Below, one piece after another: positions 8,818 to 18,934 of a stretch of 64,000 nt of DNA (position 1 is its first letter; each line of letters opens with the position of its first letter). Source of the stretch: a bacterium BMS3Abin11 (GTDB lineage: Bacteria; Pseudomonadota; Gammaproteobacteria; BMS3Bbin11); assembly GCA_002897635.1 (NCBI GenBank), contig BDTD01000022.1, forward strand, positions 57,016-121,015. Reading direction: 5' to 3'. The notes under the pieces were generated by a model. That model searched no databases and was not told where the DNA came from. It saw only the letters and a program-made list of their open reading frames with translations. The position numbers were made by a program, and so were the translations under genes.

Positions 8818-9396
8818 CTAAAATGAAGTGGATTCTGTTGTTAAGAATTGTTCCATCACTTTACTGTATGTTCCCTGGGCATGCATGATGAGCTCACAAA
8901 TGTCTCTGGCTGCACCTGCACCGCCATCATTCGGGGTAGTCCAGTGCGCGTGCTGTTTTACCAGATTGTGTCCCTGAGGTACGGTAACGGCAAGACCGAC
9001 ATCAAGCATTATAGGCAGGTCAACGACATCATCACCAACGAATGCAACCTCATCCGATGAAAGCTCCAGCTTTTCACAAATTTCTTTATAGGCAGGGAAT
9101 TTCTCCTTTCGGCCCTGGTACAAATGCTGGACATTAAGATCTCTGGCACGGCGGGCGACGAGACTGGATTGACGTGCAGTGATGATACCCACAGCAACAC
9201 CGGTTTGCTGCAGCAGATTGATGCCCAGCCCGTCGCGGGCATGGAAACTTTTTCCTTCATCGCCATTGTCACTAAAATAGAGGTGGCCATCAGTCAGTAC
9301 CCCGTCCACGTCGAACAGGGCCAGGCGTATTTTCCTTGCCCGTTTGAGTACTTCGTCAGGGCTGAAAAAATCAGGTTTTAATTCTTCCGGTCTCAT
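8818..9396 (-). CDS. kdsC: 3-deoxy-D-manno-octulosonate 8-phosphate phosphatase
   Basis: 192 residues, a C0-type HAD phosphatase. The catalytic motif I is LFDVDGVLTDG, motif II includes TARQS, motif III is the Lys in GRKEKFPAY, and motif IV is AFVGDDVVDLP. It removes phosphate from Kdo-8-phosphate to give Kdo for lipid A. The start overlaps the kdsD stop by four bases, giving a coupled pair. Confidence 0.96.
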   Translation of the reverse strand: MRPEELKPDFFSPDEVLKRARKIRLALFDVDGVLTDGHLYFSDNGDEGKSFHARDGLGINLLQQTGVAVGIITARQSSLVARRARDLNVQHLYQGRKEKFPAYKEICEKLELSSDEVAFVGDDVVDLPIMLDVGLAVTVPQGHNLVKQHAHWTTPNDGGAGAARDICELIMHAQGTYSKVMEQFLTTESTSF

Positions 9397-10364
9397 AATA
9401 ATCCTGCACGCAATAAGTCATGCATATTCAGGGCGCCAACCGGGTGGTGTTTTTCGTCTACAGCAAGCATACTGTTGATGGAGAGATCCTGCATCATATT
9501 GACGACGTCTGCTGCCAGCCTGTCCTCTGAAGTGACAGTGGGGTCAGTAGTCATCACTTCGACTACTTTCGCAGAATAAAGATCGACACCTTTGTTAAGT
9601 GTGCGGCGAAGGTCACCATCGGTAAAAATTCCCACCAGCTTGCCATCTTCATCGACGATGCCTGTCATGCCGAGGCCCTTACTACTCATCTCAAGCAGAG
9701 CAGCCTGTAGGCTGTCATTGATGCTTACCAGGGGTATATGGCTGCCGCTTTGCATAATGTCTCTGACATACAGCAGCAGACGCCGACCGAGCACGCCACC
9801 GGGATGTGAGCGGGCAAAATCGCTGGCGGTGAAGTTGCGTGCCCTGAGCAGGGCAACGGCCAGAGCATCTCCCATAGCCAGCGCCGCAGTGGTACTGGCA
9901 GTTGGTGCAAGGTTAAGCGGACAGGCCTCTTTTTCAACCCCTACATCGAGGCAGTAGTCTGCCTGTTTGCACAGTGGATTGTCCTTGCTGCCGGTCATCG
10001 AAACCAGTGGCACAGACATACGCCTGATCATAGGCAGAATGGCAAGGATCTCCGGCGTATTGCCAGAATTTGAGATCGCAATGACCAGGTCATCCGGTGT
10101 AATCATGCCCAGGTCACCATGACTGGCCTCGCCCGGATGAACAAAAAATGATGGCGTGCCAGTGCTGGCCAGAGTGGCGGCTATTTTGCTGCCTATATGG
10201 CCGGATTTCCCCATACCAACCACCACCACACGCCCCGTGCAATCAAGAATTGCGTGACAGGCTCCAGCAAAATTCCCCGCCAGTCGGTCTGATAGCGCAG
10301 CCACAGCATCAGCCTCGATCTGCAATACTTTCTTGCCTTCCAGTGTTAGTTCGTCGTCAGTCAT
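9393..10364 (-). CDS. kdsD: Arabinose-5-phosphate isomerase (KdsD/KpsF family)
   Basis: About 323 residues from the ATG at 10364 (MTDDELTLEGKK), which has AAGGA just upstream. The SIS domain includes VVVVGMGKSGHIGSKIAATLASTGTPSFFVHPGEASHGDLG, read here as separate motifs GMGKSGHIG and HPGEASHGD, and SNSGNTPEI. Two CBS domains follow (DIMQSGSHIPLV and EVMTTDPTV). It makes arabinose-5-phosphate from ribulose-5-phosphate for Kdo. A frame extension to 10400 exists only because the heptamer array upstream (CCAAG units) reads through without stops. Confidence 0.95.
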   Translation of the reverse strand: MTDDELTLEGKKVLQIEADAVAALSDRLAGNFAGACHAILDCTGRVVVVGMGKSGHIGSKIAATLASTGTPSFFVHPGEASHGDLGMITPDDLVIAISNSGNTPEILAILPMIRRMSVPLVSMTGSKDNPLCKQADYCLDVGVEKEACPLNLAPTASTTAALAMGDALAVALLRARNFTASDFARSHPGGVLGRRLLLYVRDIMQSGSHIPLVSINDSLQAALLEMSSKGLGMTGIVDEDGKLVGIFTDGDLRRTLNKGVDLYSAKVVEVMTTDPTVTSEDRLAADVVNMMQDLSINSMLAVDEKHHPVGALNMHDLLRAGLL

Positions 10365-10373
10365 TTTCCTTAG

Positions 10374-10480
10374 TTCCAAGATCCAAGATCCAAGTTCCAA
10401 GTCTACAGATTAAAATCAAAAACTATAGGACAGCAAGGCTTTTGATTTACGACTTGGAACTTGGAACTTGGATCTTGGAT
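10374..10480. repeat. Inverted heptamer array, CCAAGTT/CCAAGAT type
   Basis: Left arm 10374-10401 is four 7-base units (TTCCAAG, ATCCAAG, ATCCAAG, TTCCAAG). Right arm about 10452-10480 is the reverse complement (ACTTGGA, ACTTGGA, ACTTGGA, TCTTGGA). The 50-base spacer itself has an inner inverted pair, AATCAAAA and TTTTGATT. The array fills the gap between kdsD and the exchanger gene and directly abuts the kdsD start region. Confidence 0.9.
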
Positions 10481-10485
10481 CTTTT

Positions 10486-11475
10486 TTACATCGCCTGTAC
10501 CCCAAGTATGACAAGGTAGGCGACATAAAGCGATAGCAGTAAAAAGCCTGATATACGTGACAAAGAGGGTTCCCCTTTATGGCTGTATAATAATATATAG
10601 AGCAGTATTGATATGCCTATCATTACAGGCAAGTCACGGTGCAGCACGTCTGTACTGACAGTGGCGGGGTGGATTATCGCGGCCAGGCCTATTACTCCCA
10701 GTGAATTGAATATGTTTGATCCCAGCACATTGCCAATAGCGATGTCATTTTCACCTTTCAGCACGCTGGCAACGGATGCGGCGACTTCTGGAAGGCTGGT
10801 ACCGATGGCGACAATAGTCAAACCGATTATCAGGTCACTAATGCCTAAAGAGGTGGCAATTATTGTGGCCCCCCAGACCAGTATTCTGGAACTGAGGACG
10901 AGTAGTATTCCACCGACTAGCAGCCAGAATATAGCCTTTGCTTTGGGCATGATATCATCCAGTGCCAGTTCGGATTCAAACTCGGTCTCCAGCGGGTCAT
11001 TAACAGTAGCTGTGGTGTCCCGGCCTTCACGAACACCCGTGAAAACTGTCCATGCGAGTACTCCGAACAGGCTGGCGAGTAGAATAATACCCTTAAGTAT
11101 TCCAAGCTCGCCGTTTATAAGTATGATAAAAACCAGTGCCATGGCCGCTATCATCAGTGGGTACTCGCGCTTGAGGATGGATGAAGTAATGAGCAATGGA
11201 GAAATAATGGCAGCAATACCAAGCACCAGGCCGATATTGGCAATATTTGAACCAATGGCATTTCCTATAGCAAGGTTGGTGTTGCCGGCAAGTGCGGCGA
11301 TTGCAGAAACGACCAGTTCCGGTGCAGAGGTGCCAAACCCCACTATTACCAGGCCCACGATGAGTGGTGAAATACCCAGATGGCGTGCGATGGCTGCCGC
11401 ACCATTTACGAAGCGGTCTGCACTCCAGGCTAATATTATAAAGCCGATAAGTATTGCCAGAATTGCTTGTAGCAT
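10486..11475 (-). CDS. yrbG: Calcium/sodium antiporter (YrbG/CaxA family)
   Basis: 329 residues, ten or so hydrophobic segments in two homologous halves. The ion-binding signatures of the CaCA superfamily are present in both: GFGTSAPELVVS (residues about 47-57) with GNAIGSNIANIG, and AIGTSLPEVAAS (about 223-233) with GNVLGSNIFNSLG. The halves are joined by an acidic cytoplasmic loop (LETEFESELALDD). It exchanges cations across the inner membrane. yrbG-kdsD-kdsC-lptC is the E. coli order as well. Confidence 0.93.
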   Translation of the reverse strand: MLQAILAILIGFIILAWSADRFVNGAAAIARHLGISPLIVGLVIVGFGTSAPELVVSAIAALAGNTNLAIGNAIGSNIANIGLVLGIAAIISPLLITSSILKREYPLMIAAMALVFIILINGELGILKGIILLASLFGVLAWTVFTGVREGRDTTATVNDPLETEFESELALDDIMPKAKAIFWLLVGGILLVLSSRILVWGATIIATSLGISDLIIGLTIVAIGTSLPEVAASVASVLKGENDIAIGNVLGSNIFNSLGVIGLAAIIHPATVSTDVLHRDLPVMIGISILLYILLYSHKGEPSLSRISGFLLLSLYVAYLVILGVQAM

Positions 11476-11554
11476 AAAGAAAGTAATCGTTTTTTTGTTA
11501 GTGTCGTACCAGTATAAGGCTTTGCAGTGCGATTGTATCAGAGGTAGTTAAAGG

Positions 11555-12211
11555 ATGAGTGATGAGAATTTAATGACCGGTAGCTTTGGTCTTGACAACG
11601 ATGACTGGCAAACTATTTTCTACGATGAAGGCCTGCCACATGACTGGCGCGCAGCTTTCTATAGTACGTCTTTGTGTAGCGTTTACCTGCCACCGCATGA
11701 ATGGCGTAAGGCAGTAGAAAATGACTGGACCGATGAAGTGGATGAAGATTTTCGCTTTGTCCTGCAGGCGCAGTCCGCAGACGACCTCAGAGAACTCACC
11801 GGCCAGAAAGTGGATTTCTCTGCACTGGTAGCAGGTGTGGTGCTTGAATACAAATACAGCGATGAAGAAAGGCCGCGGAAAAATGAGATTGAAGAATTAC
11901 AGAAACTGTTCCCTGTGTGTCTGGATGCAGGGCCAGTTGATCATGCTGAATGCGGAATGGATAAAATTTGCGACAGTCTTGCAGTGTGTAGCGTCTGGTA
12001 TCCGTCTGTTCAGACTGAGCCATTACCATCGGGGGATTTTCTTGTTACCCTGATCAGTAATGAAACGCTGCCAGCGCAAAGAGTAATATTGACAGAAATA
12101 GAGCAATGGATGGCAGGTCAACGCCGGGCAGGATTATTTAACACCTGCGAAAATGATGCACCGATAAGAGCCCAGGAAACAAGGATATTAGCCGAACTTA
12201 TGGGGGTTTGA
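11555..12211 (+). CDS. Conserved hypothetical protein, acidic
   Basis: 218 residues, not confidently recognised. No signal peptide or membrane segment is seen. It is rich in acidic residues and tryptophan: DDWQTIFYDEGLPHDWRAAF, VYLPPHEWRKA and NDWTDEVDEDF near the N-terminus; the middle has QAQSADDLRELTGQ. The pattern of DWR and YLPxxEWR suggests a soluble family of gammaproteobacteria with an unknown role. AAAGG precedes the ATG. It is divergent from yrbG, with a 79-base gap that may hold both promoters. Confidence 0.75.
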   Translation: MSDENLMTGSFGLDNDDWQTIFYDEGLPHDWRAAFYSTSLCSVYLPPHEWRKAVENDWTDEVDEDFRFVLQAQSADDLRELTGQKVDFSALVAGVVLEYKYSDEERPRKNEIEELQKLFPVCLDAGPVDHAECGMDKICDSLAVCSVWYPSVQTEPLPSGDFLVTLISNETLPAQRVILTEIEQWMAGQRRAGLFNTCENDAPIRAQETRILAELMGV

Positions 12212-12218
12212 GGGCTCA

Positions 12219-12396
12219 AGATCCAGGTTCCAAGTTCCAAGTTCCAAGGGGAAAGAGGAAAGGGGAAAGGGGAAAGGGGGAAAATTATACTTTTTAAAAC
12301 GTTGTGGGAGGCATGCCCTCGCGGCGATAAATGCTTTATGATTTAGAAAATCTGTTGAACTTTTAACCTGGAACTTGGAACTTGGAACCTGGAACC
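12219..12396. repeat. Composite heptamer array upstream of and into mlaF
   Basis: Left part 12219-12250 is CCAAGTT-type units, followed at 12248-12282 by GGGAAAG/AGGAAAG units. The right part 12365-12396 carries inverse units (ACCTGGA, ACTTGGA, ACTTGGA, ACCTGGA). Between them is a short motif, GCATGCCCTCGCGGCG, which recurs in part at 41614-41630. The right arm overlaps the beginning of the mlaF frame. Confidence 0.85.
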
Positions 12397-13215
12397 GACA
12401 ACATAGTAACTCTGACCGACCTACACCTGAAACGTGCCGGTAAGCCCATCCTGATAGATCTCAGTCTAAGGATTCCGCGTGGCAAGGTTACGGCAGTCAT
12501 CGGGCCCAGCGGTGTCGGTAAAACGACTTTGCTTGAATTGATCGGTGGTCGTTTGAGGCCGGATTCGGGGTATTTACTGGTAGACGGTCTTTCGGTGCCT
12601 GATCTGGGGCGTCGGGAATTGTTTGAACTGCGTAAGAGGATGGGTATGTTGTTTCAGGATGGGGCCTTGCTCAGTGATCTTGATGTCTATGAAAATATTG
12701 CCTTTCCACTACGTGAGCATACCCGGCTGCCGGAACCGGTTTTAAGGCAGCTAATTCTAATGAAGCTGGAGCTGGTTGGCCTGCGCGGGGCCAGATGGCT
12801 TATGCCGGATGAGCTTTCAGGTGGCATGATCCGTCGTGTGGCGCTGGCTCGTGCCATCGTCATGGATCCGAAATTGGTCATGTATGATGAACCTTTTACA
12901 GGTCTTGACCCTATCTCCAAGGCTATAATTGTCCGGTTAATCAAGAAGTTGAATAAAACGCTGGCCATTACATCCATTGTTGTTACCCATGATGTTGCTG
13001 AGGCCATACAAATTGCCGATTTTGTCTATATGCTGGGTGAGGGCCGGGTGCTGGCCAGTGGCACTGCGGATGAAATACAGAATTCGGCGCGAGACGATGT
13101 CAGGCAGTTTTTGCAGGGCCAGGCTGATGGACCCGTTCCTTTTCATTATGCTGCTGATGATTATTTTACTGATCTATTCAATACAGGCCTATTCAATAAG
13201 GATAAACAGATATGA
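12382..13215 (+). CDS. mlaF: Phospholipid ABC transporter ATP-binding protein MlaF
   Basis: About 277 residues. Walker A is GPSGVGKTT, signature LSGGMIRRVALARAI, Walker B LVMYDEPFTGLDP and the switch His in VVTHDVAEA; GGM in the signature is typical of MlaF. With MlaE and MlaD it moves phospholipids between membranes to keep the outer membrane asymmetric. No ATG or GTG fits the N-terminus: the open frame begins with TTG at 12382 inside the heptamer array (TTG GAA CCT GGA). A CTG at about 12413 is another candidate. The array appears to have replaced the native start. Confidence 0.95.
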   Translation: MEPGTDNIVTLTDLHLKRAGKPILIDLSLRIPRGKVTAVIGPSGVGKTTLLELIGGRLRPDSGYLLVDGLSVPDLGRRELFELRKRMGMLFQDGALLSDLDVYENIAFPLREHTRLPEPVLRQLILMKLELVGLRGARWLMPDELSGGMIRRVALARAIVMDPKLVMYDEPFTGLDPISKAIIVRLIKKLNKTLAITSIVVTHDVAEAIQIADFVYMLGEGRVLASGTADEIQNSARDDVRQFLQGQADGPVPFHYAADDYFTDLFNTGLFNKDKQI

Positions 13216-13985
13216 TCAGTACAGTGCGTAGCATCGGGGTATTCAGTCTGGCTGTCCTCGCTGCTTCGGGCCGCGCCTGTATATTGTTAATACAGATGCT
13301 TGGCAACATCCCCGCATCGGTTCGGCGCTATGAGCTTTTAGTAGAGCAGCTTTACCATGTAGGCGTACTGACTTTACCGATTATTATTGTTTCCGCTTTA
13401 TTTGTCGGCATGGTACTGGCATTGCAGGGCTATAACACGTTGGTGGACTTTGACGCAGAATCGTCTTTGGGTCTACTGGTGGCTTTATCGCTGACCAGGG
13501 AACTTGGGCCGGTACTTGCTGGTCTATTGTTTGCGGGAAGGGCGGGTGCCGCATTGACTGCTGAAATAGGTTTGATGAAGGCAACAGAGCAGCTGGCAGG
13601 TATGGAAATGATGGCTGTAGACCCCGTACGCAGAGTTTTGTTGCCGCGATTTCTGGCCGGTGTGATATCGGTACCTTTACTGGCCACGCTATTTACTGCA
13701 GTCGGTATTCTGAGTGGATATTTACTGGGTGTCAATGTGTTGGGAATCGACCAGGGGGTATACTGGTCTGCCATGCAGGAGGGTGTTGATTTTCAACAGG
13801 ATGTATTAAATGGTCTTTTCAAAAGCCTGGTTTTTGGTGCCTTGATAAGCTTGCTCGCGGTATTTATGGGGTATGATGCCAGACCGACACCCGCCGGTGT
13901 CGGTACAGCCACTACCCAGACGGTAGTGTTAGCCTCCCTGCTGGTGCTGGCTGTGGATTTTAGTCTTACATCAATAATGTTTTGA
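13212..13985 (+). CDS. mlaE: Phospholipid ABC transporter permease MlaE
   Basis: 257 residues with five or six membrane segments. MlaE signatures: ELGPVLAGLLFAGRAGAALTAEIG in separable motifs (ELGPVLAGLLFAGR, GAALTAEIGLMKATEQ), AVDPVRRVLLPRFLAG and the C-terminal GVGTATTQTVV. The ATG overlaps the mlaF stop (ATGA). It forms the membrane core of the MlaFEDB complex. Confidence 0.96.
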   Translation: MISTVRSIGVFSLAVLAASGRACILLIQMLGNIPASVRRYELLVEQLYHVGVLTLPIIIVSALFVGMVLALQGYNTLVDFDAESSLGLLVALSLTRELGPVLAGLLFAGRAGAALTAEIGLMKATEQLAGMEMMAVDPVRRVLLPRFLAGVISVPLLATLFTAVGILSGYLLGVNVLGIDQGVYWSAMQEGVDFQQDVLNGLFKSLVFGALISLLAVFMGYDARPTPAGVGTATTQTVVLASLLVLAVDFSLTSIMF

Positions 13986-14059
13986 AAAGAATTTGGATCC
14001 TGTCATATCAGGGCAAGAATGTGCGGTGGTTAAATGATCTACGGAAGAATAGAAGAACT

Positions 14060-14076
14060 CTTAAGGATTACTTAAG
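14060..14076 (+). promoter_or_regulatory. PmrA/QseB-box-like direct repeat before mlaD
   Basis: CTTAAG, five bases, CTTAAG ends three bases before the mlaD ATG. It fits the PmrA/QseB box format exactly, but the place is odd and it also contains the AAGGA that may serve as the mlaD Shine-Dalgarno sequence, so chance is possible. Confidence 0.3.
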
Positions 14077-14079
14077 TAT

Positions 14080-14544
14080 ATGAAGAGACAATTAATAGAA
14101 ATCACAGTCGGTCTGTTCGTCATTGCGGGCCTTGTAGCGTTGTTGTTTCTGTCGTTTCGTGTCAGCAATCTGAATTCAGACTCAGTTTCTAACCCGTACC
14201 AGGTGAAAGCACAGTTTGATAATATCGGTGGCCTTAAAGTCAGGGCGCCGGTGACGATGGCCGGTGTCAGGATAGGCAGGGTAAGTAAGATAAGTCTGAA
14301 TTCGGCCTCTTACCAGGCGCAGGTAACTATGGATATCTCAGGTGCTTACAATAAACTACCGATTGATAGCAGTGCGTCGATTAATACACAAGGGTTGCTG
14401 GGTGAACAGTTTGTTTCGTTGGATCCCGGCGGCGAGAAAAAATACCTGAAAGATGGTGACAGTATAAAATTAACCCAGTCGGCTGTGATGCTGGAAAACT
14501 TGATTGGCCAGTTATTATTTAAGGGCAACTCTAAAAACCCATGA
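14080..14544 (+). CDS. mlaD: Outer membrane lipid asymmetry protein MlaD
   Basis: 154 residues. One N-terminal membrane segment (ITVGLFVIAGLVALLFLSF) anchors a single MCE domain: VKAQFDNIGGLKVRAPVTMAGVRIG appears as FDNIGGLKV and APVTMAGVRIGRV, later TQGLLGEQFVSLDPGG. MlaD forms the hexameric periplasmic ring of the complex. It follows mlaE by about 94 bases. Confidence 0.96.
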   Translation: MKRQLIEITVGLFVIAGLVALLFLSFRVSNLNSDSVSNPYQVKAQFDNIGGLKVRAPVTMAGVRIGRVSKISLNSASYQAQVTMDISGAYNKLPIDSSASINTQGLLGEQFVSLDPGGEKKYLKDGDSIKLTQSAVMLENLIGQLLFKGNSKNP

Positions 14545-14575
14545 ATAATTATATTGAATCCAGAACCTACTAACC

Positions 14576-14720
14576 CTGTGTTAAGAATCTTCATAATAGC
14601 TAGCGGCGAGGGACATGGATGTACAAGTGCCGTAATGACAGGATGTCATTCAGTGGCCGTGTGAATTCTTACCTTGATGTGACAGTTTTTGAATCACAAT
14701 CTGGCATATCCAGAATTAAT
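14576..14720. repeat. Decayed palindromic-repeat relic between mlaD and mlaC
   Basis: The gap holds AAGAATCTTCATAATAGCTA, ATGACAGGATGTCAT (palindromic) and TTTTGAATCACAATCTGGCA. The first and last recur at 6660-6735, and AATAGCTAGC is the centre of the intact element copies. No gene is visible. The mla operon is thus split by repeat DNA between mlaD and mlaC. Confidence 0.55.
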
Positions 14721-14758
14721 AGATGCGCCCACAATAATCCAACGGAAGGAACTATAAA

Positions 14759-15349
14759 ATGATAAGAAAGTTGATCTTTGTCTCCGTGCTGTTTTTTAGC
14801 ACGGTGAGTATAGTACTGGCCATGGGGCCAGATGAACTGATCAGAAAAACATCAGAAAAATTATTGGAAGAATTTACCGCCAACAGATCTACTTACGAAT
14901 CTGATCCCAGCAGCCTATATAAGATGGTAAACAGAATCGCCATCCCGCATTTTGATTTCGATCGTATGACAAGAATAGTCCTGGGTAGACATTATAGTGG
15001 TGCGACACCAGAACAACGGCACCAATTTGCTGAAGAATTCAAAATACTATTGGTAAGAACCTATTCCCAGGCATTATTTCAATACTCAGATGAAAAAATC
15101 AAATATATCCCAGCCGTCCCCTATGGGAAGGATATGATTGTACGGGAGGAGATCGATGTCGGTGCAGCCGTACCCGTCAGGCTGGAGTATCTCCTCGGTA
15201 AAAAAGACGGCAACTGGAAGGTCTACGATGTTCGTATCGACGGCATTAGCCTGGTGACTACTTTTCGTAAATCCTACAATATCACTATAAACCGCAAAGG
15301 CCTGCCGGTACTGATTGCTGAATTGCAGAAAAAGAATAGCATACAATGA
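14759..15349 (+). CDS. mlaC: Periplasmic phospholipid-binding protein MlaC
   Basis: 196 residues with a signal peptide (LIFVSVLFFSTVSIVLAM). The mature part has the Ttg2 toluene-tolerance/MlaC pattern: IPHFDFDRMTRIVLGRHY, TPEQRHQFAEEFKILLVRTYSQAL and WKVYDVRIDGISLVTTFR. It shuttles phospholipids across the periplasm to MlaFEDB. GGAAGGAAC lies upstream of the ATG. MlaA is not in the window. Confidence 0.95.
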   Translation: MIRKLIFVSVLFFSTVSIVLAMGPDELIRKTSEKLLEEFTANRSTYESDPSSLYKMVNRIAIPHFDFDRMTRIVLGRHYSGATPEQRHQFAEEFKILLVRTYSQALFQYSDEKIKYIPAVPYGKDMIVREEIDVGAAVPVRLEYLLGKKDGNWKVYDVRIDGISLVTTFRKSYNITINRKGLPVLIAELQKKNSIQ

Positions 15350-15642
15350 AGCCGATATTCGAGTGCGATGGGGAAGTATGCCACATTTCCGGCGCAACAA
15401 CTTTCAGTTATCTTGATGGTCTGTCAAAAGACCTGCTGACCCATGCGGGAAAGCAACAGGATATGAAGATTGATTTGAAGCAGGTTTCAGATTGCGACAG
15501 CGCCTTTGTCGCTTTGCTGATGGCTTGTTTACAGATAAAAAAAAAGCAAAATCAAACCCTCAGTTTGTTTGGCTGCCCAAAAAAAGTGCTGGAAATGATC
15601 GATGTTTATGGGTTGGCAGAAAGCGGCATACAGATCGGGTGA
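15346..15642 (+). CDS. mlaB: STAS-domain protein MlaB
   Basis: 98 residues, a single STAS domain with DLKQVSDCDSAFVALLMACL; the DSA segment matches the conserved D-S-A/G of MlaB-type STAS domains. It binds MlaF and supports transporter activity. The ATG overlaps the mlaC stop by four bases. It is the last gene of the mla set. Confidence 0.9.
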   Translation: MKPIFECDGEVCHISGATTFSYLDGLSKDLLTHAGKQQDMKIDLKQVSDCDSAFVALLMACLQIKKKQNQTLSLFGCPKKVLEMIDVYGLAESGIQIG

Positions 15643-15645
15643 GGT

Positions 15646-15721
15646 TTTACGTATTACGATTTACGGGTTACGGGTTTGAATTTCCGTAAATCGTAATACG
15701 TAAAACGTAATCCGTTACCCA
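15646..15721. repeat. Inverted heptamer array, TTACGGG type
   Basis: Left arm reads TTACGTA, TTACGAT, TTACGGG, TTACGGG. The right arm from about 15683 reads CGTAAAT, CGTAATA, CGTAAAA, CGTAATC. ACGTATTACGATTTACGG (18 bases) is matched perfectly by its complement in the right arm, so the transcript of mlaB would end in a strong hairpin. Confidence 0.88.
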
Positions 15722-15795
15722 CATCATTATTGATGAATTCTCATCATCAAAAATGCTATAATATTAGCGAACTCTGTTTTAGTTTGTATTTATTT

Positions 15796-15957
15796 AAGGA
15801 ACCTCTGATTAATTCTGGACGAAGTAGATTGCGACTAAAATATTCAGGTTTAAGGCGCAAATCGCACGTAATAGCTAGCTATTGCGAAGGTTTGCAACGA
15901 AAAAACTGGATATTTTAGGCGTGAGATACGAGTTCACGAATTGATCAGAGGTTCCTT
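15796..15957. mobile_element. Palindromic MITE-like element upstream of ibaG
   Basis: About 162 bp with terminal inverted repeats AAGGAACCTCTGATTAATTC and GAATTGATCAGAGGTTCCTT. The interior includes TGGACGAAGTAGATTGCGA, AATAGCTAGCTATTGCGAAG and ACTGGATATTTTAGGCGT, nearly identical to the copy at 29154-29316. It has no transposase gene. The right end lies 10 bases before the ibaG start. Confidence 0.85.
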
Positions 15958-15967
15958 AACAGGATAG

Positions 15968-16219
15968 ATGATGGTGACACCAGAAGACATTAAAGACTGG
16001 ATCGAGCAGGAAATTTCTGATTGCAGGGTTGAAATTACCGGTGATGGACAGCATTTCTATGCTGTCATCGTAAGTCCGATGTTTGCAGATCGCAGCATGG
16101 TGCAGCAGCACCAGTTGGTTTACAGGGCGCTGGGTGAGCGCATGAAGGCAGAAATCCATGCCTTATCCATGCAGACGATGACACCTGAAGAATATGCTGT
16201 ACGAGACGGTGCGGCCTGA
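15968..16219 (+). CDS. ibaG: BolA-family protein IbaG/YrbA
   Basis: 83 residues. The BolA pattern is present: VTPEDIKDWIEQEI, EITGDGQHFYAVIVSPMF and QQHQLVYRALGERM, with HALSMQTMTPEEY at the end. IbaG-type proteins bind monothiol glutaredoxins and [2Fe-2S] clusters, and here the next gene is exactly such a glutaredoxin. Two ATGs lie in tandem at 15968 and 15971; AGGAT is just upstream. Confidence 0.94.
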   Translation: MMVTPEDIKDWIEQEISDCRVEITGDGQHFYAVIVSPMFADRSMVQQHQLVYRALGERMKAEIHALSMQTMTPEEYAVRDGAA

Positions 16220-16234
16220 CCGGATTACAGAGAG

Positions 16235-16552
16235 ATGAAAAAGATGAATACACAGGAAAAAATTAAAGCACAACTGGAAGAAAACGATATTATTCTATAC
16301 ATGAAAGGCAGCGCTATGTTTCCACAGTGTGGTTTCTCCGGTAAGGCGGTAGAAATCTTGAAGGCCTGTGAGGCGAAATTTGATACGGTTGATGTGTTAT
16401 CCAACCCAGATATCCGTGACGGCATCAAGCAGTACTCAAGCTGGCCGACTATTCCCCAGCTGTATATAAAGGGCGAATTCATTGGTGGTAGCGATATCAT
16501 GCTGGAGATGTACCAGAAAGGCGATCTGCAGGAAAAAATCAAAGTACTGTAA
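16235..16552 (+). CDS. grxD: Monothiol glutaredoxin Grx4 (GrxD)
   Basis: 105 residues. The active-site motif is CGFS in FPQCGFSGKAVEIL, with the glutathione-binding WPTIPQLYIKGEFIGGSDIM. CGFS glutaredoxins carry and deliver [2Fe-2S] clusters, often with BolA partners. Its place 15 bases after ibaG suggests the two proteins act together. A grxD copy between ibaG and murA is less common than ibaG-murA alone. Confidence 0.96.
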   Translation: MKKMNTQEKIKAQLEENDIILYMKGSAMFPQCGFSGKAVEILKACEAKFDTVDVLSNPDIRDGIKQYSSWPTIPQLYIKGEFIGGSDIMLEMYQKGDLQEKIKVL

Positions 16553-16765
16553 GCTACATAAAGTGCTTCCCAGCCAGGGTATCGCTTAGGGCATGGATAC
16601 CAGGCTGCTCAATAAAATTACAGGCACCGCTCTTGCGAATTAATTTTAAAGCCCCCCGTAGTTGATGTCTTTAGTGTCCTGAAGCTTGCATGTTTATCTA
16701 CTGACTATCAGCGTCAGTAAGTTTATAATGCGGTATTCATTCTGTTTCATCGCACGGTTTTTATG
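16553..16765. other. Intergenic region upstream of murA with an imperfect hairpin
   Basis: No gene is supported. CAGCCAGGGTATC at 16571 and GATACCAGGCTG ending at 16607 form an imperfect hairpin without a T-run. A promoter for murA probably lies in 16690-16760, which would place the whole mobile element (16766-16978) between promoter and gene. Confidence 0.4.

Positions 16766-18933
<2,168 letters not shown>

Positions 18934-18934
<1 letters not shown>

Noticed and set aside
10374..10490. Heptamer hairpin as a rho-independent terminator
   Set aside because: The T-run lies on the strand opposite to the flanking genes' transcription, and both neighbours are co-directional, so a terminator function is not supported.
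10613..11551. 312-codon frame on the plus strand
   Set aside because: It is exactly antisense to the Ca/Na exchanger, whose membrane segments and GTS-PE motifs are clear.
15730..15918. 62-codon frame upstream of ibaG
   Set aside because: Two thirds of it is the palindromic mobile element.
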